A stretch of 64,000 nt of DNA, from contig NZ_LJCP01000010.1 in the NCBI RefSeq assembly GCF_001399755.1, forward strand, positions 434,001 to 498,000, written 5' to 3'. This stretch comes from Thiohalorhabdus denitrificans. GTDB lineage: Bacteria > Pseudomonadota > Gammaproteobacteria > Thiohalorhabdales > Thiohalorhabdaceae. The notes beneath the pieces are model-generated. The model searched no databases, had not been told where the DNA came from, and worked only from the letters and a program-made list of their open reading frames with translations. A program made the translations under genes and the position numbers. Shown here one piece after another: positions 1 through 7,655 of the stretch; position 1 is the first letter of the stretch; each line of letters starts with the position of its first letter.

Positions 1-179
1 GCCCGTTCCGCTTGGGCCTCCTCCCGGGCCTCGCCCTGCATCTCCACCAGGTAGACCGCGCCGCCCAGAACCACCCCCACCAGGGCCGCCAGCACCAGGC
101 CGGCCTGGGCCATGCGGCGGGCCGCAAAGGGGACGGGGCGGGGCCAGAGCTCGGCCTTGTTGAGGTTGATCTGCCGCAT
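1..179 (-). CDS. PilN-like pilus assembly protein, partial (3' end outside window)
   Basis: Only the first 59 or so codons are present; the rest runs off the left edge. The N-terminus begins MRQINL, a short cytoplasmic start, followed by one hydrophobic segment (about residues 27-48) and then charged residues. This is the layout of PilN / MshI2-type inner-membrane proteins, whose N-terminal tail docks into a PilM-like actin-fold protein. Its ATG overlaps the TGA of the upstream PilM/MshI-like gene (ATGA), so the two are translationally coupled, as pilM-pilN usually are. The partner in front is the main support for the call; the ferredoxin-like periplasmic domain cannot be seen. Confidence 0.75.
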   Translation of the reverse strand, partial: MRQINLNKAELWPRPVPFAARRMAQAGLVLAALVGVVLGGAVYLVEMQGEAREEAQAER

Positions 180-1252
180 CAGGGCGCCTCCGTACCCTGT
201 AGCCGCAAGGCGGCCCCGAGGGCGTAGATGGCCTCCTGGGCCCGCACCTCCCCGGGGTCGGATTCCGGCTCGGAATCCATGGAGATGTCCATAAGGTCCC
301 GGGGATCGAGGAAGCGGAAGCCGCGTCCCAGCACTTCCTCAAGGCGCTCCACCAGCCCCTCCACCAGGGCCCCCTCCCCGGCCAGGTGGATCCGTTGCAC
401 CCCGGCCTCCCGGAAGCGGGAATCGTAGTAGTCCAGGGAGCGCTGGATCTCGAGGGCCAGACGCTCGGCGTAGCCGGTCAAGGCCTCCTGGCGGCTTTCT
501 CGCTCCCCTTCCGAAGGCCCCTCCTCGAAATGCAGGCCCCCGTCCCCCTCGGCTTCCGTGGCTTCCTCACCGGCCAGGGACAGGGCGCCCAGCTCCTCCC
601 GTACGTCCACGCCCAGGAGACGGCTGAAGATCAGCTCGCCGTCCCGGCTGATGGTGATGAGCGGGCTTTCGGGGTTGAGGATTACCAGGCAAGTTCCCGG
701 GGATTCCTCCCGGGGCAGGAGCAGGGCCAGATTGCGATGGGCCATGTCGGGGATGTCCACATCCCGCAGCTCCAGCCCTGCCTCCCGACAGGCGGTCACC
801 CGGGACCGTACGGTTTCCTGGCGCGCGGCCACCACGAACACCGGCGCCCCTTCCCCGGGGAGCTCCCGAACCGGAATGGGCAAGACATCCACCACGGCTT
901 CGTCCGCCGGGAAGTCGAGCAGATCCCGTACCCGCCACCTCATGGCCGCGGGCAGGTCCGCCTCCTCCACGCGGTCGGGGGCGTCGGTCAGGATGAGGTG
1001 GAACTGGGGACGGTAAAGCAGGGAAACGGCAGGGCAGCCCCGAAGCCCGAGGCGCTCCACGAACGGGGCCAGCAGTTGGGTCAGTCGCTCCGGGCCGGGC
1101 CTCCCGGTACCTTGCAGTGGGATACGGGACAGGGAAGCCGAGAGGGGGACGGATCCGCCGCCCCGCAGGGCTGCCAGGAGCAGAGCGTCCTGGCGCACAT
1201 CCACCGCAACGCTGAGGCCTTCGCAGCGGCGCTTCTTCTTGAAGATGGGCAA
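179..1252 (-). CDS. mshI: MSHA biogenesis protein MshI (PilM-like)
   Basis: A 357-residue soluble protein with the PilM/MshI layout: an N-terminal LSVAVDV strand typical of the actin-like fold, a central region similar to EpsL/PilM cytoplasmic domains, and no membrane segment. Proteins of this family sit on the cytoplasmic face of the pilus inner-membrane platform and bind the N-terminus of a PilN-type partner, which is the next gene. The acidic insert around residues 225-255 is low complexity. The 165 bases upstream, back to mshQ, are relatively AT-rich and hold a palindrome (TCCTATAGGA, 1379-1388) and a TAATCC/GGATTA inverted repeat (1376-1381, 1408-1413), so this gene may have its own promoter. 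In Vibrio mshI comes at the start of the locus; here it follows mshQ. Confidence 0.8.
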   Translation of the reverse strand: MPIFKKKRRCEGLSVAVDVRQDALLLAALRGGGSVPLSASLSRIPLQGTGRPGPERLTQLLAPFVERLGLRGCPAVSLLYRPQFHLILTDAPDRVEEADLPAAMRWRVRDLLDFPADEAVVDVLPIPVRELPGEGAPVFVVAARQETVRSRVTACREAGLELRDVDIPDMAHRNLALLLPREESPGTCLVILNPESPLITISRDGELIFSRLLGVDVREELGALSLAGEEATEAEGDGGLHFEEGPSEGERESRQEALTGYAERLALEIQRSLDYYDSRFREAGVQRIHLAGEGALVEGLVERLEEVLGRGFRFLDPRDLMDISMDSEPESDPGEVRAQEAIYALGAALRLQGTEAP

Positions 1253-1417
1253 TTGCAGAGCCGGAGTCCTGGTGGTTGGCCGGATATCCCCGAAAAATGT
1301 TCCGGATGCCTTCCTGCCTCCCCCCAGAGCCCGGAAAGATCCGTTGCTGGAATCCCCCCCGGCACAGATCTACCCTAATCCTATAGGAAAACTTCCACCC
1401 GGTCTAAGGATTAACCC

Positions 1418-4195
1418 CTAAGGGAAAACCTCCTGCCAGTACAGGATCCGGTCATCCCCCCGGTAGCGGCCGAAGGTGGCGCGCACCTGCGGGTACTCCG
1501 TAAAGGAGCCGTCGCCGTCGCGGTCCACCTCCAGCCAGGGCAGCTCCACCAGGTCGGCGCGAACGTCCACATATCCCGTGCTCCCCTCGCCCGGCGCCGC
1601 CAGGGTCAGGGTACCGTACCCACCGGCCAGGCCGGTTGTCGCCGTGCCCTGGGTGGTCCCTCCGGTGCCCCCCAGCAGGCCCACTTCCCCCTCGGCGGCC
1701 ACCCAGGAACCCCCATCGTCCAGCTGCAGCCGGACGGCATCGGCGGCCCCGCTCATGCTGATGGGGGTGCAATCGTCCTCGCGGTTGGCCACGAAACGCT
1801 CGCCGTCGTAGTACTCGGCGCGGGCCGGGACGTTCAGGTCCGTGAGCTCCGAGCCGTGGGCGTTCTCCAGGGCCAGGCGCCCGAACCGGACCGGGCCGGC
1901 TCCCCGGATGGGGGAGATCTCGTAGGTGGGCGGGCTGGCCCCGCCCTCGTAACGGATGCCGTCCCCATCCTCCACGTCGAAGCGCAGCTTGACCCACTGG
2001 TCCCCCGCCCCGATGGGGGCCGCGGGTGCGGAGGGACGGTCGTAGACCAGGGTGCCCTGGTAGGGGATGGTCGCCTGGCCGGCGGTTTCGGCGGTGTCCG
2101 GGAGCTGATGGGTGGCGCCGGAAGCATCCAGCGCGTGGTCGTCGCCGTCGTCGGCGGCCTCCTCGGTCCCCGAGTCGTCCTCGTAGCGGTCGGCGAAGTC
2201 CGGTAGGCGCCAGAAGGGGTCCTCGTAGTTGCGCGTGGTGGAACCGTCGCCCGCCACCGCCGTAACCACCACCTCGGGCGCACCCGCCCAGCCGAAGGGC
2301 TCGCCGAAGTAGGTGGAGCCCCCGGCGCAGGCCGGCTCGAAGGCGAACCCGGAATGGGCCAGCTCGAAGCGGTCGGGAACGAAACGGCCGGCCGTGGCCG
2401 GCGCCTCGGTGGCGGCCTGGCAGCCGAAGCGGCCCTCTCCGGCCGGGTCCGCGCTCGGGTCATTGCTGCTCGATCCGGTGACGCAATGGTCGTCGGAGCG
2501 GTCCCCGCTGCGGGCGGCGAAGTTGCCCTGGTCGGTCAGGGTCAGCTCCAGGACCCCCACCTCCTCGTAGCTCGCGCTGTCGGTCCGGTAGCCGGTGCTG
2601 TCCCCGGCGAAGGTCACCTGGGAGGGGCTGCGGGTACCCAGGGTGTCGCCGCCATCGTGGGGCGGCTCCATAAGGCCCCAGTTCATGGAGGTCGCTTGGT
2701 CGAAGCCGCTGACGGCGGTACCGCCGGCGGTGAAGGCCGCCCCTTCCAGGGTGAAGGCCCGCCCGGCCTTGTGGCAGGGCTCGGAGCCGCCGGCGGCCTG
2801 GCATGCAGCGTCGTTGGTTCCGTCCAGACGGCGTCCGGTGCCGGCCGTCTCCCAGTCCGCGTCCCGGGCTTCAACGGTCAGGTGGTGGGGACGGACGGTG
2901 AAGGAATCCTGACTGCAGCCCTGGGCGGGGGCGGAATTCCCTCCCGGATTGGCCTCGGTGACGCGGATCCGGGCGGCCCCGATGGCATTGCCGTAGGTGA
3001 GCCCGGAAACGGTGGTCCGGCTCTCGTTGTTGAAGGTGGCCGTGCCTAAGGAGGCCACCGCCGTCAGGTCGGCGCAGTCGGAGGCGCTGGTGGCGTCCAC
3101 CAGCTCCAGCTCCACATCCCCATTGAAATTCTGGGGGTTTCCGGCGTTGTTCAGGGAAACCAAGTCCACGTCGAAGCTGCCCCCAGAAACCTTGGTGTGG
3201 AGGGGCCCGTCGATGGCGTCGGCACCCGGTTCCAACGCGTTGAACCCCCCCAGCCCTACCGTGCCGGAGGTGGGGCCGGGTGCCTTCAGGATGACGCTGT
3301 CCCAGGAAAAATCCTCGGACGCGGCGATCTCGAGCGTATAGTCGCCCGCCTCCAGGGTCGTATCGATGGGGAAGGCGGCCGGCGTGTCCTGCAGGTCGGG
3401 GCTGTCCCCGGTAATGGTGTCGCTCCATACCTCGGTCCCGCCCCGACGCAGCGTCAGCTCGCCGCCTGACCCAGTCACCTCACGAAGCCGGAACATCCAG
3501 AGCGCATTGAAATAGGTATCCGCCCCCAACGAGAAGCCCACGGTGATGGGACCTCCCTCCCCCGAATCCGGGTAGAAAAACGGCTCCTGACCGGAATTGC
3601 CCAGGTCTTCGTAGTCGTCGTCTTGAAGATCCTGGCCGTCCCCGGCATGCCGCCGGCGGACCCAATGCATGCTTTGGGTGGCCGCCCCGGACTGGGTCAC
3701 CAGGGTCATTTCCGAGAAGCTCAGGTCGTTCTCGGTCCGGCTGACCCCCGTGCAGTTTCCGATACCGCCATTACTTTTGATGCAGTCGCTGGTGACGGCC
3801 AGAGTGTGCAGGCCGGGGGCAAGGGTCGGGGCGGGGTCCAGAGCCAGGGTGTCGTTCCCGGCATCCCAGTTGCCGCTGTAGTCGGTGCCGTCGATGGTCA
3901 CGTAGGGCCGGCCATTGTCGTTCTCCATGACCAGTCCCTCGAAGCGGACCTCGGTAACGGTCACCTCCTCGGTAAGGTGGAAATGGGTGGGATAAACCCC
4001 CATCCGGTCGAACAGCACCGGGTCCAACGGCACGAAGGTTCCGCCCAGCTCGTCGTCGCCGATGTGCTGCTCGCCCGGCAGGGAGACATCCGCGCCGGCC
4101 GGCCCGGCGGCCAAGAGGAGGACAACCGCCGCCAGCGCCGCCACCCGGCCCGTCGCGCTTGGGAAGCGGGACTTGTATCCGGTCATGGGCTTCAT
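1418..4195 (-). CDS. mshQ: MSHA biogenesis protein MshQ (DUF6701 family), secreted
   Basis: A large secreted protein of 925 residues. The chosen ATG gives MKPMTGYKSRF followed by a hydrophobic core and an AGPAGA-type signal cleavage site near residue 34, and it overlaps the mshP stop by four bases (ATGA). The frame stays open further upstream, but only by running through mshP. After a lectin-like or beta-sandwich N-terminal half, the C-terminal 450 or so residues match the DUF6701 type: Cys-containing segments, many Asp/Gly/Thr residues, and an RFVPDRFEL motif that I associate with MshQ. It is the last gene of the mshC-D-O-P-Q run and probably forms an outer or tip component of the pilus. Its exact role is not established. 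Confidence 0.8.
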   Translation of the reverse strand: MKPMTGYKSRFPSATGRVAALAAVVLLLAAGPAGADVSLPGEQHIGDDELGGTFVPLDPVLFDRMGVYPTHFHLTEEVTVTEVRFEGLVMENDNGRPYVTIDGTDYSGNWDAGNDTLALDPAPTLAPGLHTLAVTSDCIKSNGGIGNCTGVSRTENDLSFSEMTLVTQSGAATQSMHWVRRRHAGDGQDLQDDDYEDLGNSGQEPFFYPDSGEGGPITVGFSLGADTYFNALWMFRLREVTGSGGELTLRRGGTEVWSDTITGDSPDLQDTPAAFPIDTTLEAGDYTLEIAASEDFSWDSVILKAPGPTSGTVGLGGFNALEPGADAIDGPLHTKVSGGSFDVDLVSLNNAGNPQNFNGDVELELVDATSASDCADLTAVASLGTATFNNESRTTVSGLTYGNAIGAARIRVTEANPGGNSAPAQGCSQDSFTVRPHHLTVEARDADWETAGTGRRLDGTNDAACQAAGGSEPCHKAGRAFTLEGAAFTAGGTAVSGFDQATSMNWGLMEPPHDGGDTLGTRSPSQVTFAGDSTGYRTDSASYEEVGVLELTLTDQGNFAARSGDRSDDHCVTGSSSNDPSADPAGEGRFGCQAATEAPATAGRFVPDRFELAHSGFAFEPACAGGSTYFGEPFGWAGAPEVVVTAVAGDGSTTRNYEDPFWRLPDFADRYEDDSGTEEAADDGDDHALDASGATHQLPDTAETAGQATIPYQGTLVYDRPSAPAAPIGAGDQWVKLRFDVEDGDGIRYEGGASPPTYEISPIRGAGPVRFGRLALENAHGSELTDLNVPARAEYYDGERFVANREDDCTPISMSGAADAVRLQLDDGGSWVAAEGEVGLLGGTGGTTQGTATTGLAGGYGTLTLAAPGEGSTGYVDVRADLVELPWLEVDRDGDGSFTEYPQVRATFGRYRGDDRILYWQEVFP

Positions 4196-4632
4196 TCTTG
4201 GAAGCGCACCTCCAGCCGCCGCCGAGTCAGCATGTCGGCATCCCCCGGATGGCATTCGCCCACCACCTCCATGCGAAAGAGCGCCACCTCGCCACCCGGC
4301 GCGGTTACCGTCCCGAAGCGCTCCAGCCCATTGGGATCGTTGCCGCCGATGCGCGTGGGGCCACAGGGGGACAGGCCGCCCGCGGCCCCGGCCAGCAGGT
4401 CGCCCTCGGGGCCAAGGTCCGACCGGCCCCGGGCCAGGGCCTGATACAGCCCCCACTGCCCCGCCGATTCCGCCGCGTGCAGGGCCTGGATGGAGGCCAT
4501 CTCCCGGGACACGGCCCGCTGCTCGGTGGTCACCAGACGCAGCAGGGCCGTGCCCAGCATGGCCAGCACCACGATGACGAAGATGGCGGCGATCAGGCCC
4601 ACTCCTCGCTCGTTTCGGCAGTCAGGGCGCAT
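4192..4632 (-). CDS. mshP: MSHA minor pilin-like protein MshP
   Basis: A 146-residue protein starting MRPDCRNERGVGLIAAIFVIVVL: a short basic leader, Gly, then a hydrophobic helix. It lacks the usual FTLxE start and has no Glu at position +5, which is typical of MshP/PilX-like minor pseudopilins. An HAAESAGQWGLY segment (about residues 51-62) fits the PilX/MshP pattern just after the helix. It overlaps mshO by 11 bases upstream and mshQ by four downstream, so it belongs to one transcription unit of minor pilins. The position between mshO and mshQ is as in Vibrio and Shewanella. Confidence 0.78.
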   Translation of the reverse strand: MRPDCRNERGVGLIAAIFVIVVLAMLGTALLRLVTTEQRAVSREMASIQALHAAESAGQWGLYQALARGRSDLGPEGDLLAGAAGGLSPCGPTRIGGNDPNGLERFGTVTAPGGEVALFRMEVVGECHPGDADMLTRRRLEVRFQE

Positions 4633-5467
4633 TGCGGACCTGCACCTCCTGGAGGAAATCCAGCGTCTCCCCGGAGCCGGGATGCTCCAGGGCCAGATAG
4701 AGGCGCACCAGGGCGCTGCGGGTCGGGGTGGCCGGCTTGTGGGTGAAGCGGCACTCGGCCACCCCCTCGGCGAGCACCACGCCGTGGGCGGCGCAATGGT
4801 CGGTGGGGGAGTCCAGCCCGTCCATCCCTCCCAGGGGTCCGGACACCGCCAGCCGCAGCTCCCCCTCCGCGGGGGCGCAGCACAGGGTGACCTGCCGGTC
4901 CACGGCGTAGACCCGGCGGGCGGGCGAATGGCGCGGGAAGGAATCGGAGCCGTCCAGGGTGAGGCGATGCTCGATGGTCTCGCCGGAGGAGCGGTCGTCC
5001 ACCGCAGCGATCCGGGAGCGGGGTCCCTGCCCCGCCCCGGTGTGGAGATCGTCGCCGTCCAAGGGGTACACCACCAACTGCCAGTCCGGCCCCAGGCCCT
5101 CCAGGCCGAAGGCCGTGAAGGTGTCGCCGTCCCGGCGGACCTGCAGCCGGGAGGCGGCGGGTCCGGTGGCCACGTAGCGCCCCCCCGCGCTGGCGGCCAG
5201 GAAGCTCATGCGCGCCGCCCCGTCGCAGGCGCCGTCGTCGCAGCGGTAAGAGCCCGGAACCCCCCGACGCAGCTCGCGGACCGCACGCTCCACGGCCACC
5301 CGCCCGCTTCCCGCCAGATCCTGGCGAGCCTCGGCGTCCGTATAGCCCCGCACCATGCCGCCGAGGAGGCTGGCCCCCACGTAGCCCAGGATCCCCACCA
5401 GCACCACGACCACCACCAGCTCCACCAGGGTGAAGCCGCGGGAGTCGGTATGGCGCGCGGGGAGCAT
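4622..5467 (-). CDS. mshO: MSHA minor pilin MshO (prepilin-type)
   Basis: 281 residues from the ATG at 5467, giving MLPARHTDSRG then FTLVELVVVVVLVGIL: a type III prepilin leader with Gly at -1, Phe at +1 and Glu at +5. The frame continues upstream for 70 codons, but those codons overlap mshD and come before the leader, so the later start is preferred. It lies two bases after the mshD stop. The C-terminal domain is Cys-rich (for example YRCDDGACDG near residue 75), suggesting disulfides in the exported head. MshO is thought to be part of the minor-pilin tip complex that primes pilus assembly. Confidence 0.82.
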   Translation of the reverse strand: MLPARHTDSRGFTLVELVVVVVLVGILGYVGASLLGGMVRGYTDAEARQDLAGSGRVAVERAVRELRRGVPGSYRCDDGACDGAARMSFLAASAGGRYVATGPAASRLQVRRDGDTFTAFGLEGLGPDWQLVVYPLDGDDLHTGAGQGPRSRIAAVDDRSSGETIEHRLTLDGSDSFPRHSPARRVYAVDRQVTLCCAPAEGELRLAVSGPLGGMDGLDSPTDHCAAHGVVLAEGVAECRFTHKPATPTRSALVRLYLALEHPGSGETLDFLQEVQVRNAP

Positions 5468-5469
5468 GG

Positions 5470-6039
5470 CTAGAAGTTCAGGCGGTAGGTGGAGAAGGTG
5501 GTGGAAAGGCCGCGCGGGTCGGTGACGGTCACGTCGATGCGCTTGGCGTCGTCGGGCCGGACGTCCGGCAGCTCCGAACCTACCCCCACGGCCACAGCGA
5601 TCTCCACGCAATAGCCGGCGTAGCGGCCGGGGCGCTCGTTCCCGGAGGCGTCGCGCAGCGGCGCGGCGTGGCCACACGCCGTCCCTTCTGCGAGGCCGTG
5701 GAAATCGTCCACGTCGTTCTCCGTGCCGCGGTCCTCCCCGCCGTCGCGGCCGCAGGAACCGGGACAGACCGCCGCCGGGCCGCCGGAGCAGGCGGTGTCG
5801 CCGGCGTCCACGCAGCCTCCGCCGGGGGGCGTGGCCTCGTCCCAGGCCTTGGTAAAGGCCTCCTCCATGTAGGACTGCCCCAGCTCCACGGCCTTGATGC
5901 GCAGCTGGGGATCGGGGCTGGAGCGGAAGCCCTGGCCGAGCAGCAGAAGGACGGCGGTGGCGCCCACGGCGATGACCACCATGGCCACCACCAGCTCCAC
6001 CAGCGTCAGCCCCGCCTCCGGCCTAGCCATCCCGGACAT
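5470..6039 (-). CDS. mshD: MSHA minor pilin MshD (prepilin-type)
   Basis: 189 residues. The start at 6039 gives MSGMARPEAG then LTLVELVVAMVVIAV; the Gly before LTLVE is the prepilin peptidase site and Glu is at +5. An alternative ATG at 6030 also keeps the leader. The head has several Cys residues (positions roughly 65-115), probably paired as disulfides. The gene overlaps the mshC stop by 17 bases and is followed two bases later by mshO. Gene order C-D-O-P-Q is the standard MSHA minor-pilin order. Confidence 0.8.
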   Translation of the reverse strand: MSGMARPEAGLTLVELVVAMVVIAVGATAVLLLLGQGFRSSPDPQLRIKAVELGQSYMEEAFTKAWDEATPPGGGCVDAGDTACSGGPAAVCPGSCGRDGGEDRGTENDVDDFHGLAEGTACGHAAPLRDASGNERPGRYAGYCVEIAVAVGVGSELPDVRPDDAKRIDVTVTDPRGLSTTFSTYRLNF

Positions 6040-6529
6040 GGCCGGTCTCGCCGAGGACCGTGACCGACACCCGGCCCCCGCCCGCCGACAGCCCCCGGTC
6101 GACCACCGCGCCATCACCGTCCACGCTGCGGCCCAGGGGGTCGAAGTACACCGTGTCCGCGGCGCCGAAGGCCAAGCCCGGGCCCAGGGTCCAATGCGCG
6201 CCGTTTCCGCCGGGGGGCGGCAGCGGCTCCCAGGCGCAGTCGGCGGGCCGCTGCGCCCCGCTCGCGCACCGCCCTATACGGAAGGCCCCCGACCCGGGGT
6301 CCCCGGGCGAGACCCGGACGTAGCGGGCACGGGACATGGCCTGCTGCTGGGCGTAGCGCAGGCCGGACACCAGCCGGTCACCACCGGCCCGCACCTGGAA
6401 GCCCCCTACCCCCGGCATCCGCGGCAGCAGAACCGCCGCCAGCACGCCGAGGACCACCAGGACGGCCGCCATCTCCACCAGGGTGAAGCCGCGTTGGTTT
6501 CGGGGGATCATGCCCGGGATATGGCCCAT
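6023..6529 (-). CDS. mshC: MSHA minor pilin MshC (GspH/FimT-like)
   Basis: 168 residues with a prepilin leader: NQRG followed by FTLVEMAAVLVVLGVL, with Glu at +5. Two starts are possible, ATG 6529 and ATG 6511; neither has a strong ribosome site, and the shorter form gives the more usual leader length. The head has a GspH-like pattern (AQQQAMSRARYVRVS near residue 65) and a Cys pair (about residues 89 and 99). It is the first gene of the minor-pilin run and is separated from mshA by 206 bases containing a terminator-like hairpin, so it may be less expressed than mshA. Confidence 0.8.
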   Translation of the reverse strand: MGHIPGMIPRNQRGFTLVEMAAVLVVLGVLAAVLLPRMPGVGGFQVRAGGDRLVSGLRYAQQQAMSRARYVRVSPGDPGSGAFRIGRCASGAQRPADCAWEPLPPPGGNGAHWTLGPGLAFGAADTVYFDPLGRSVDGDGAVVDRGLSAGGGRVSVTVLGETGHVRDG

Positions 6530-6671
6530 TTTCAGTCAAGTCAAAAGATAGAAGAAGACCGCCCAGGCGCCTTCTACCAGGGGGCCGATGGAATCCCTAC
6601 CCGCCAACCAAGGCTGCTCATATTCCAGGAAAAAGGTTGGCAAGGATCCCCATAGCAGGAAATCCATTCCA

Positions 6672-6703
6672 CAAACGAAATAGGGGGAGCCGAAACTCCC
6701 CCC
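6672..6703 (-). terminator. Terminator-like hairpin after mshA
   Basis: On the minus strand the sequence forms a 7-bp stem GGGGGAG/CTCCCCC (6696-6702 with 6683-6689) around a 6-base loop, followed by a weak T-run (TATTTCGTTTG). It lies 33 bases past the mshA stop. The imperfect T-run suggests partial termination, which would give more mshA than mshC-Q transcript. Confidence 0.6.
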
Positions 6704-6735
6704 ACCGTCACAGGCAAGATTACAGCTCCATCAAT

Positions 6736-7155
6736 TCAGTCAGAACTGATAGTTCCGGCCGTGGCGTTGTAGTAGATCGAGCTACTACCCGGGCTGAAAT
6801 CCAGGAGTGGATCCCCATCACTCCCCCATCCCGCATCAGTCCAGTTGGAATTGTCCGCAGGGTTGCTCTGAAGGGTGTTTAAAAGGTTGGAACCATCGGT
6901 GGGCCATCCACTACTATTCATGGTAATAGTTTCGGATCCCATGGTCACATCGCCACTTTGCCCCTGGGCCAACCACTTGCTGTGGGCCAAAGACAGGCCT
7001 CCCTGCAGGCTGGATTCCACCCCCTGATAGGCCGCCTGATTGGCCTCGTCGGTGAGGTCCACGAACCGGGGCAGGGCCACGGCGGCCAGAATGCCCAGGA
7101 TCACGATCACCACCACCACCTCGATGAGGGTAAAACCCCCTTGTCCCTTCTGCAT
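6736..7155 (-). CDS. mshA: MSHA major pilin MshA
   Basis: 139 residues from the ATG at 7155, preceded by a good ribosome site (AGGAGCGGAG). The precursor starts MQKGQGG, then FTLIEVVVVIVILGIL, a type IVa pilin leader with Gly at -1 and Glu at +5. The conserved helix continues as AAVALPRFVDL, typical of MshA. The globular head is short, Ser/Thr/Asn-rich and lacks Cys, so it has no disulfide D-region; the C-terminus ends TAGTISSD. The 3' part of the gene and the spacer behind it are visibly lower in GC (about 50-60%) than the surroundings (about 70%), suggesting the head has been exchanged or is under diversifying selection. It has its own promoter and a terminator-like hairpin. Confidence 0.9.
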   Translation of the reverse strand: MQKGQGGFTLIEVVVVIVILGILAAVALPRFVDLTDEANQAAYQGVESSLQGGLSLAHSKWLAQGQSGDVTMGSETITMNSSGWPTDGSNLLNTLQSNPADNSNWTDAGWGSDGDPLLDFSPGSSSIYYNATAGTISSD

Positions 7156-7237
7156 GGGCTCTCCGCTCCTTTTGCGCGTCGCTTTGGAACGGGATCGCCC
7201 CCCCGCCGTCCCGTAGAACACTTCGAATTGCGGACAG

Positions 7238-7266
7238 ATTAAAACGCGTTTGTCAAAAGACGTCAA
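7238..7266 (-). promoter_or_regulatory. Sigma-70-type promoter of mshA
   Basis: On the minus strand, TTGACG (7266-7261), a 17-base spacer and TTTAAT (7243-7238), each one mismatch from consensus. Expected start is near 7231, leaving a leader of about 75 bases that ends in the mshA ribosome site. It is the best promoter in the pilus locus and fits strong pilin expression. Confidence 0.65.
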
Positions 7267-7277
7267 ACCTTGCGGGG

Positions 7278-7655
7278 TTATTCAAGATCCCGGGGCGGGG
7301 CCAGCTCGCCGCTGTCCGGGTCGTAGCGGTAGGGGCGGCCGAAGGGGTCCAGCACCCGGCCCCGGTCGTCCACCAGGGTGTCCCGCCGGGGATCGAGGGC
7401 GCCACCGATGATGTCCCGGGGGTCCTCGCCCAGCACCTCGCGCAGGCTCCCGGGCCACTCCCCGTGCCGGTAGCGGTGAAGCTGGACGCGCAGCTCAAGG
7501 AGGCGGTGCTCGTGCTGGGCCACCGTGGCCAGGCCGCGCTCCTCCAGGGCCTCGTAGCGGTCCAGGACCACGCCGCTCATGATGAGGATAAAGAGCAGCA
7601 CCAGCGCCCATTCCAGGGCCCGGGCGCGGTGGGGCCGGACGTCAAGGCGCTCCAA
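7278..7655 (-). CDS. MshF-like small membrane protein
   Basis: 125 residues from a TTG start at 7655, chosen because GGAGG lies six bases upstream and because it overlaps the previous stop by 14 bases. One N-terminal membrane segment (about residues 14-30, ALVLLFILIMSGVVL) is followed by a helical, Arg-rich periplasmic part and a DPFGRPYRYDPDSG tail. The tail resembles the calcium-loop end of pseudopilins, but there is no prepilin leader. In Vibrio the gene between mshG and the pilins is mshF, a poorly characterised single-pass protein, and position plus topology fit. I do not recognise the family with certainty. Confidence 0.55.
   Translation of the reverse strand: MERLDVRPHRARALEWALVLLFILIMSGVVLDRYEALEERGLATVAQHEHRLLELRVQLHRYRHGEWPGSLREVLGEDPRDIIGGALDPRRDTLVDDRGRVLDPFGRPYRYDPDSGELAPPRDLE

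Noticed and set aside
1375-1413. Terminator for mshQ
   Set aside because: The inverted repeat (TAATCC/GGATTA) has only six pairs over a 26-base loop and no T-run; left as a possible regulatory patch in front of mshI.
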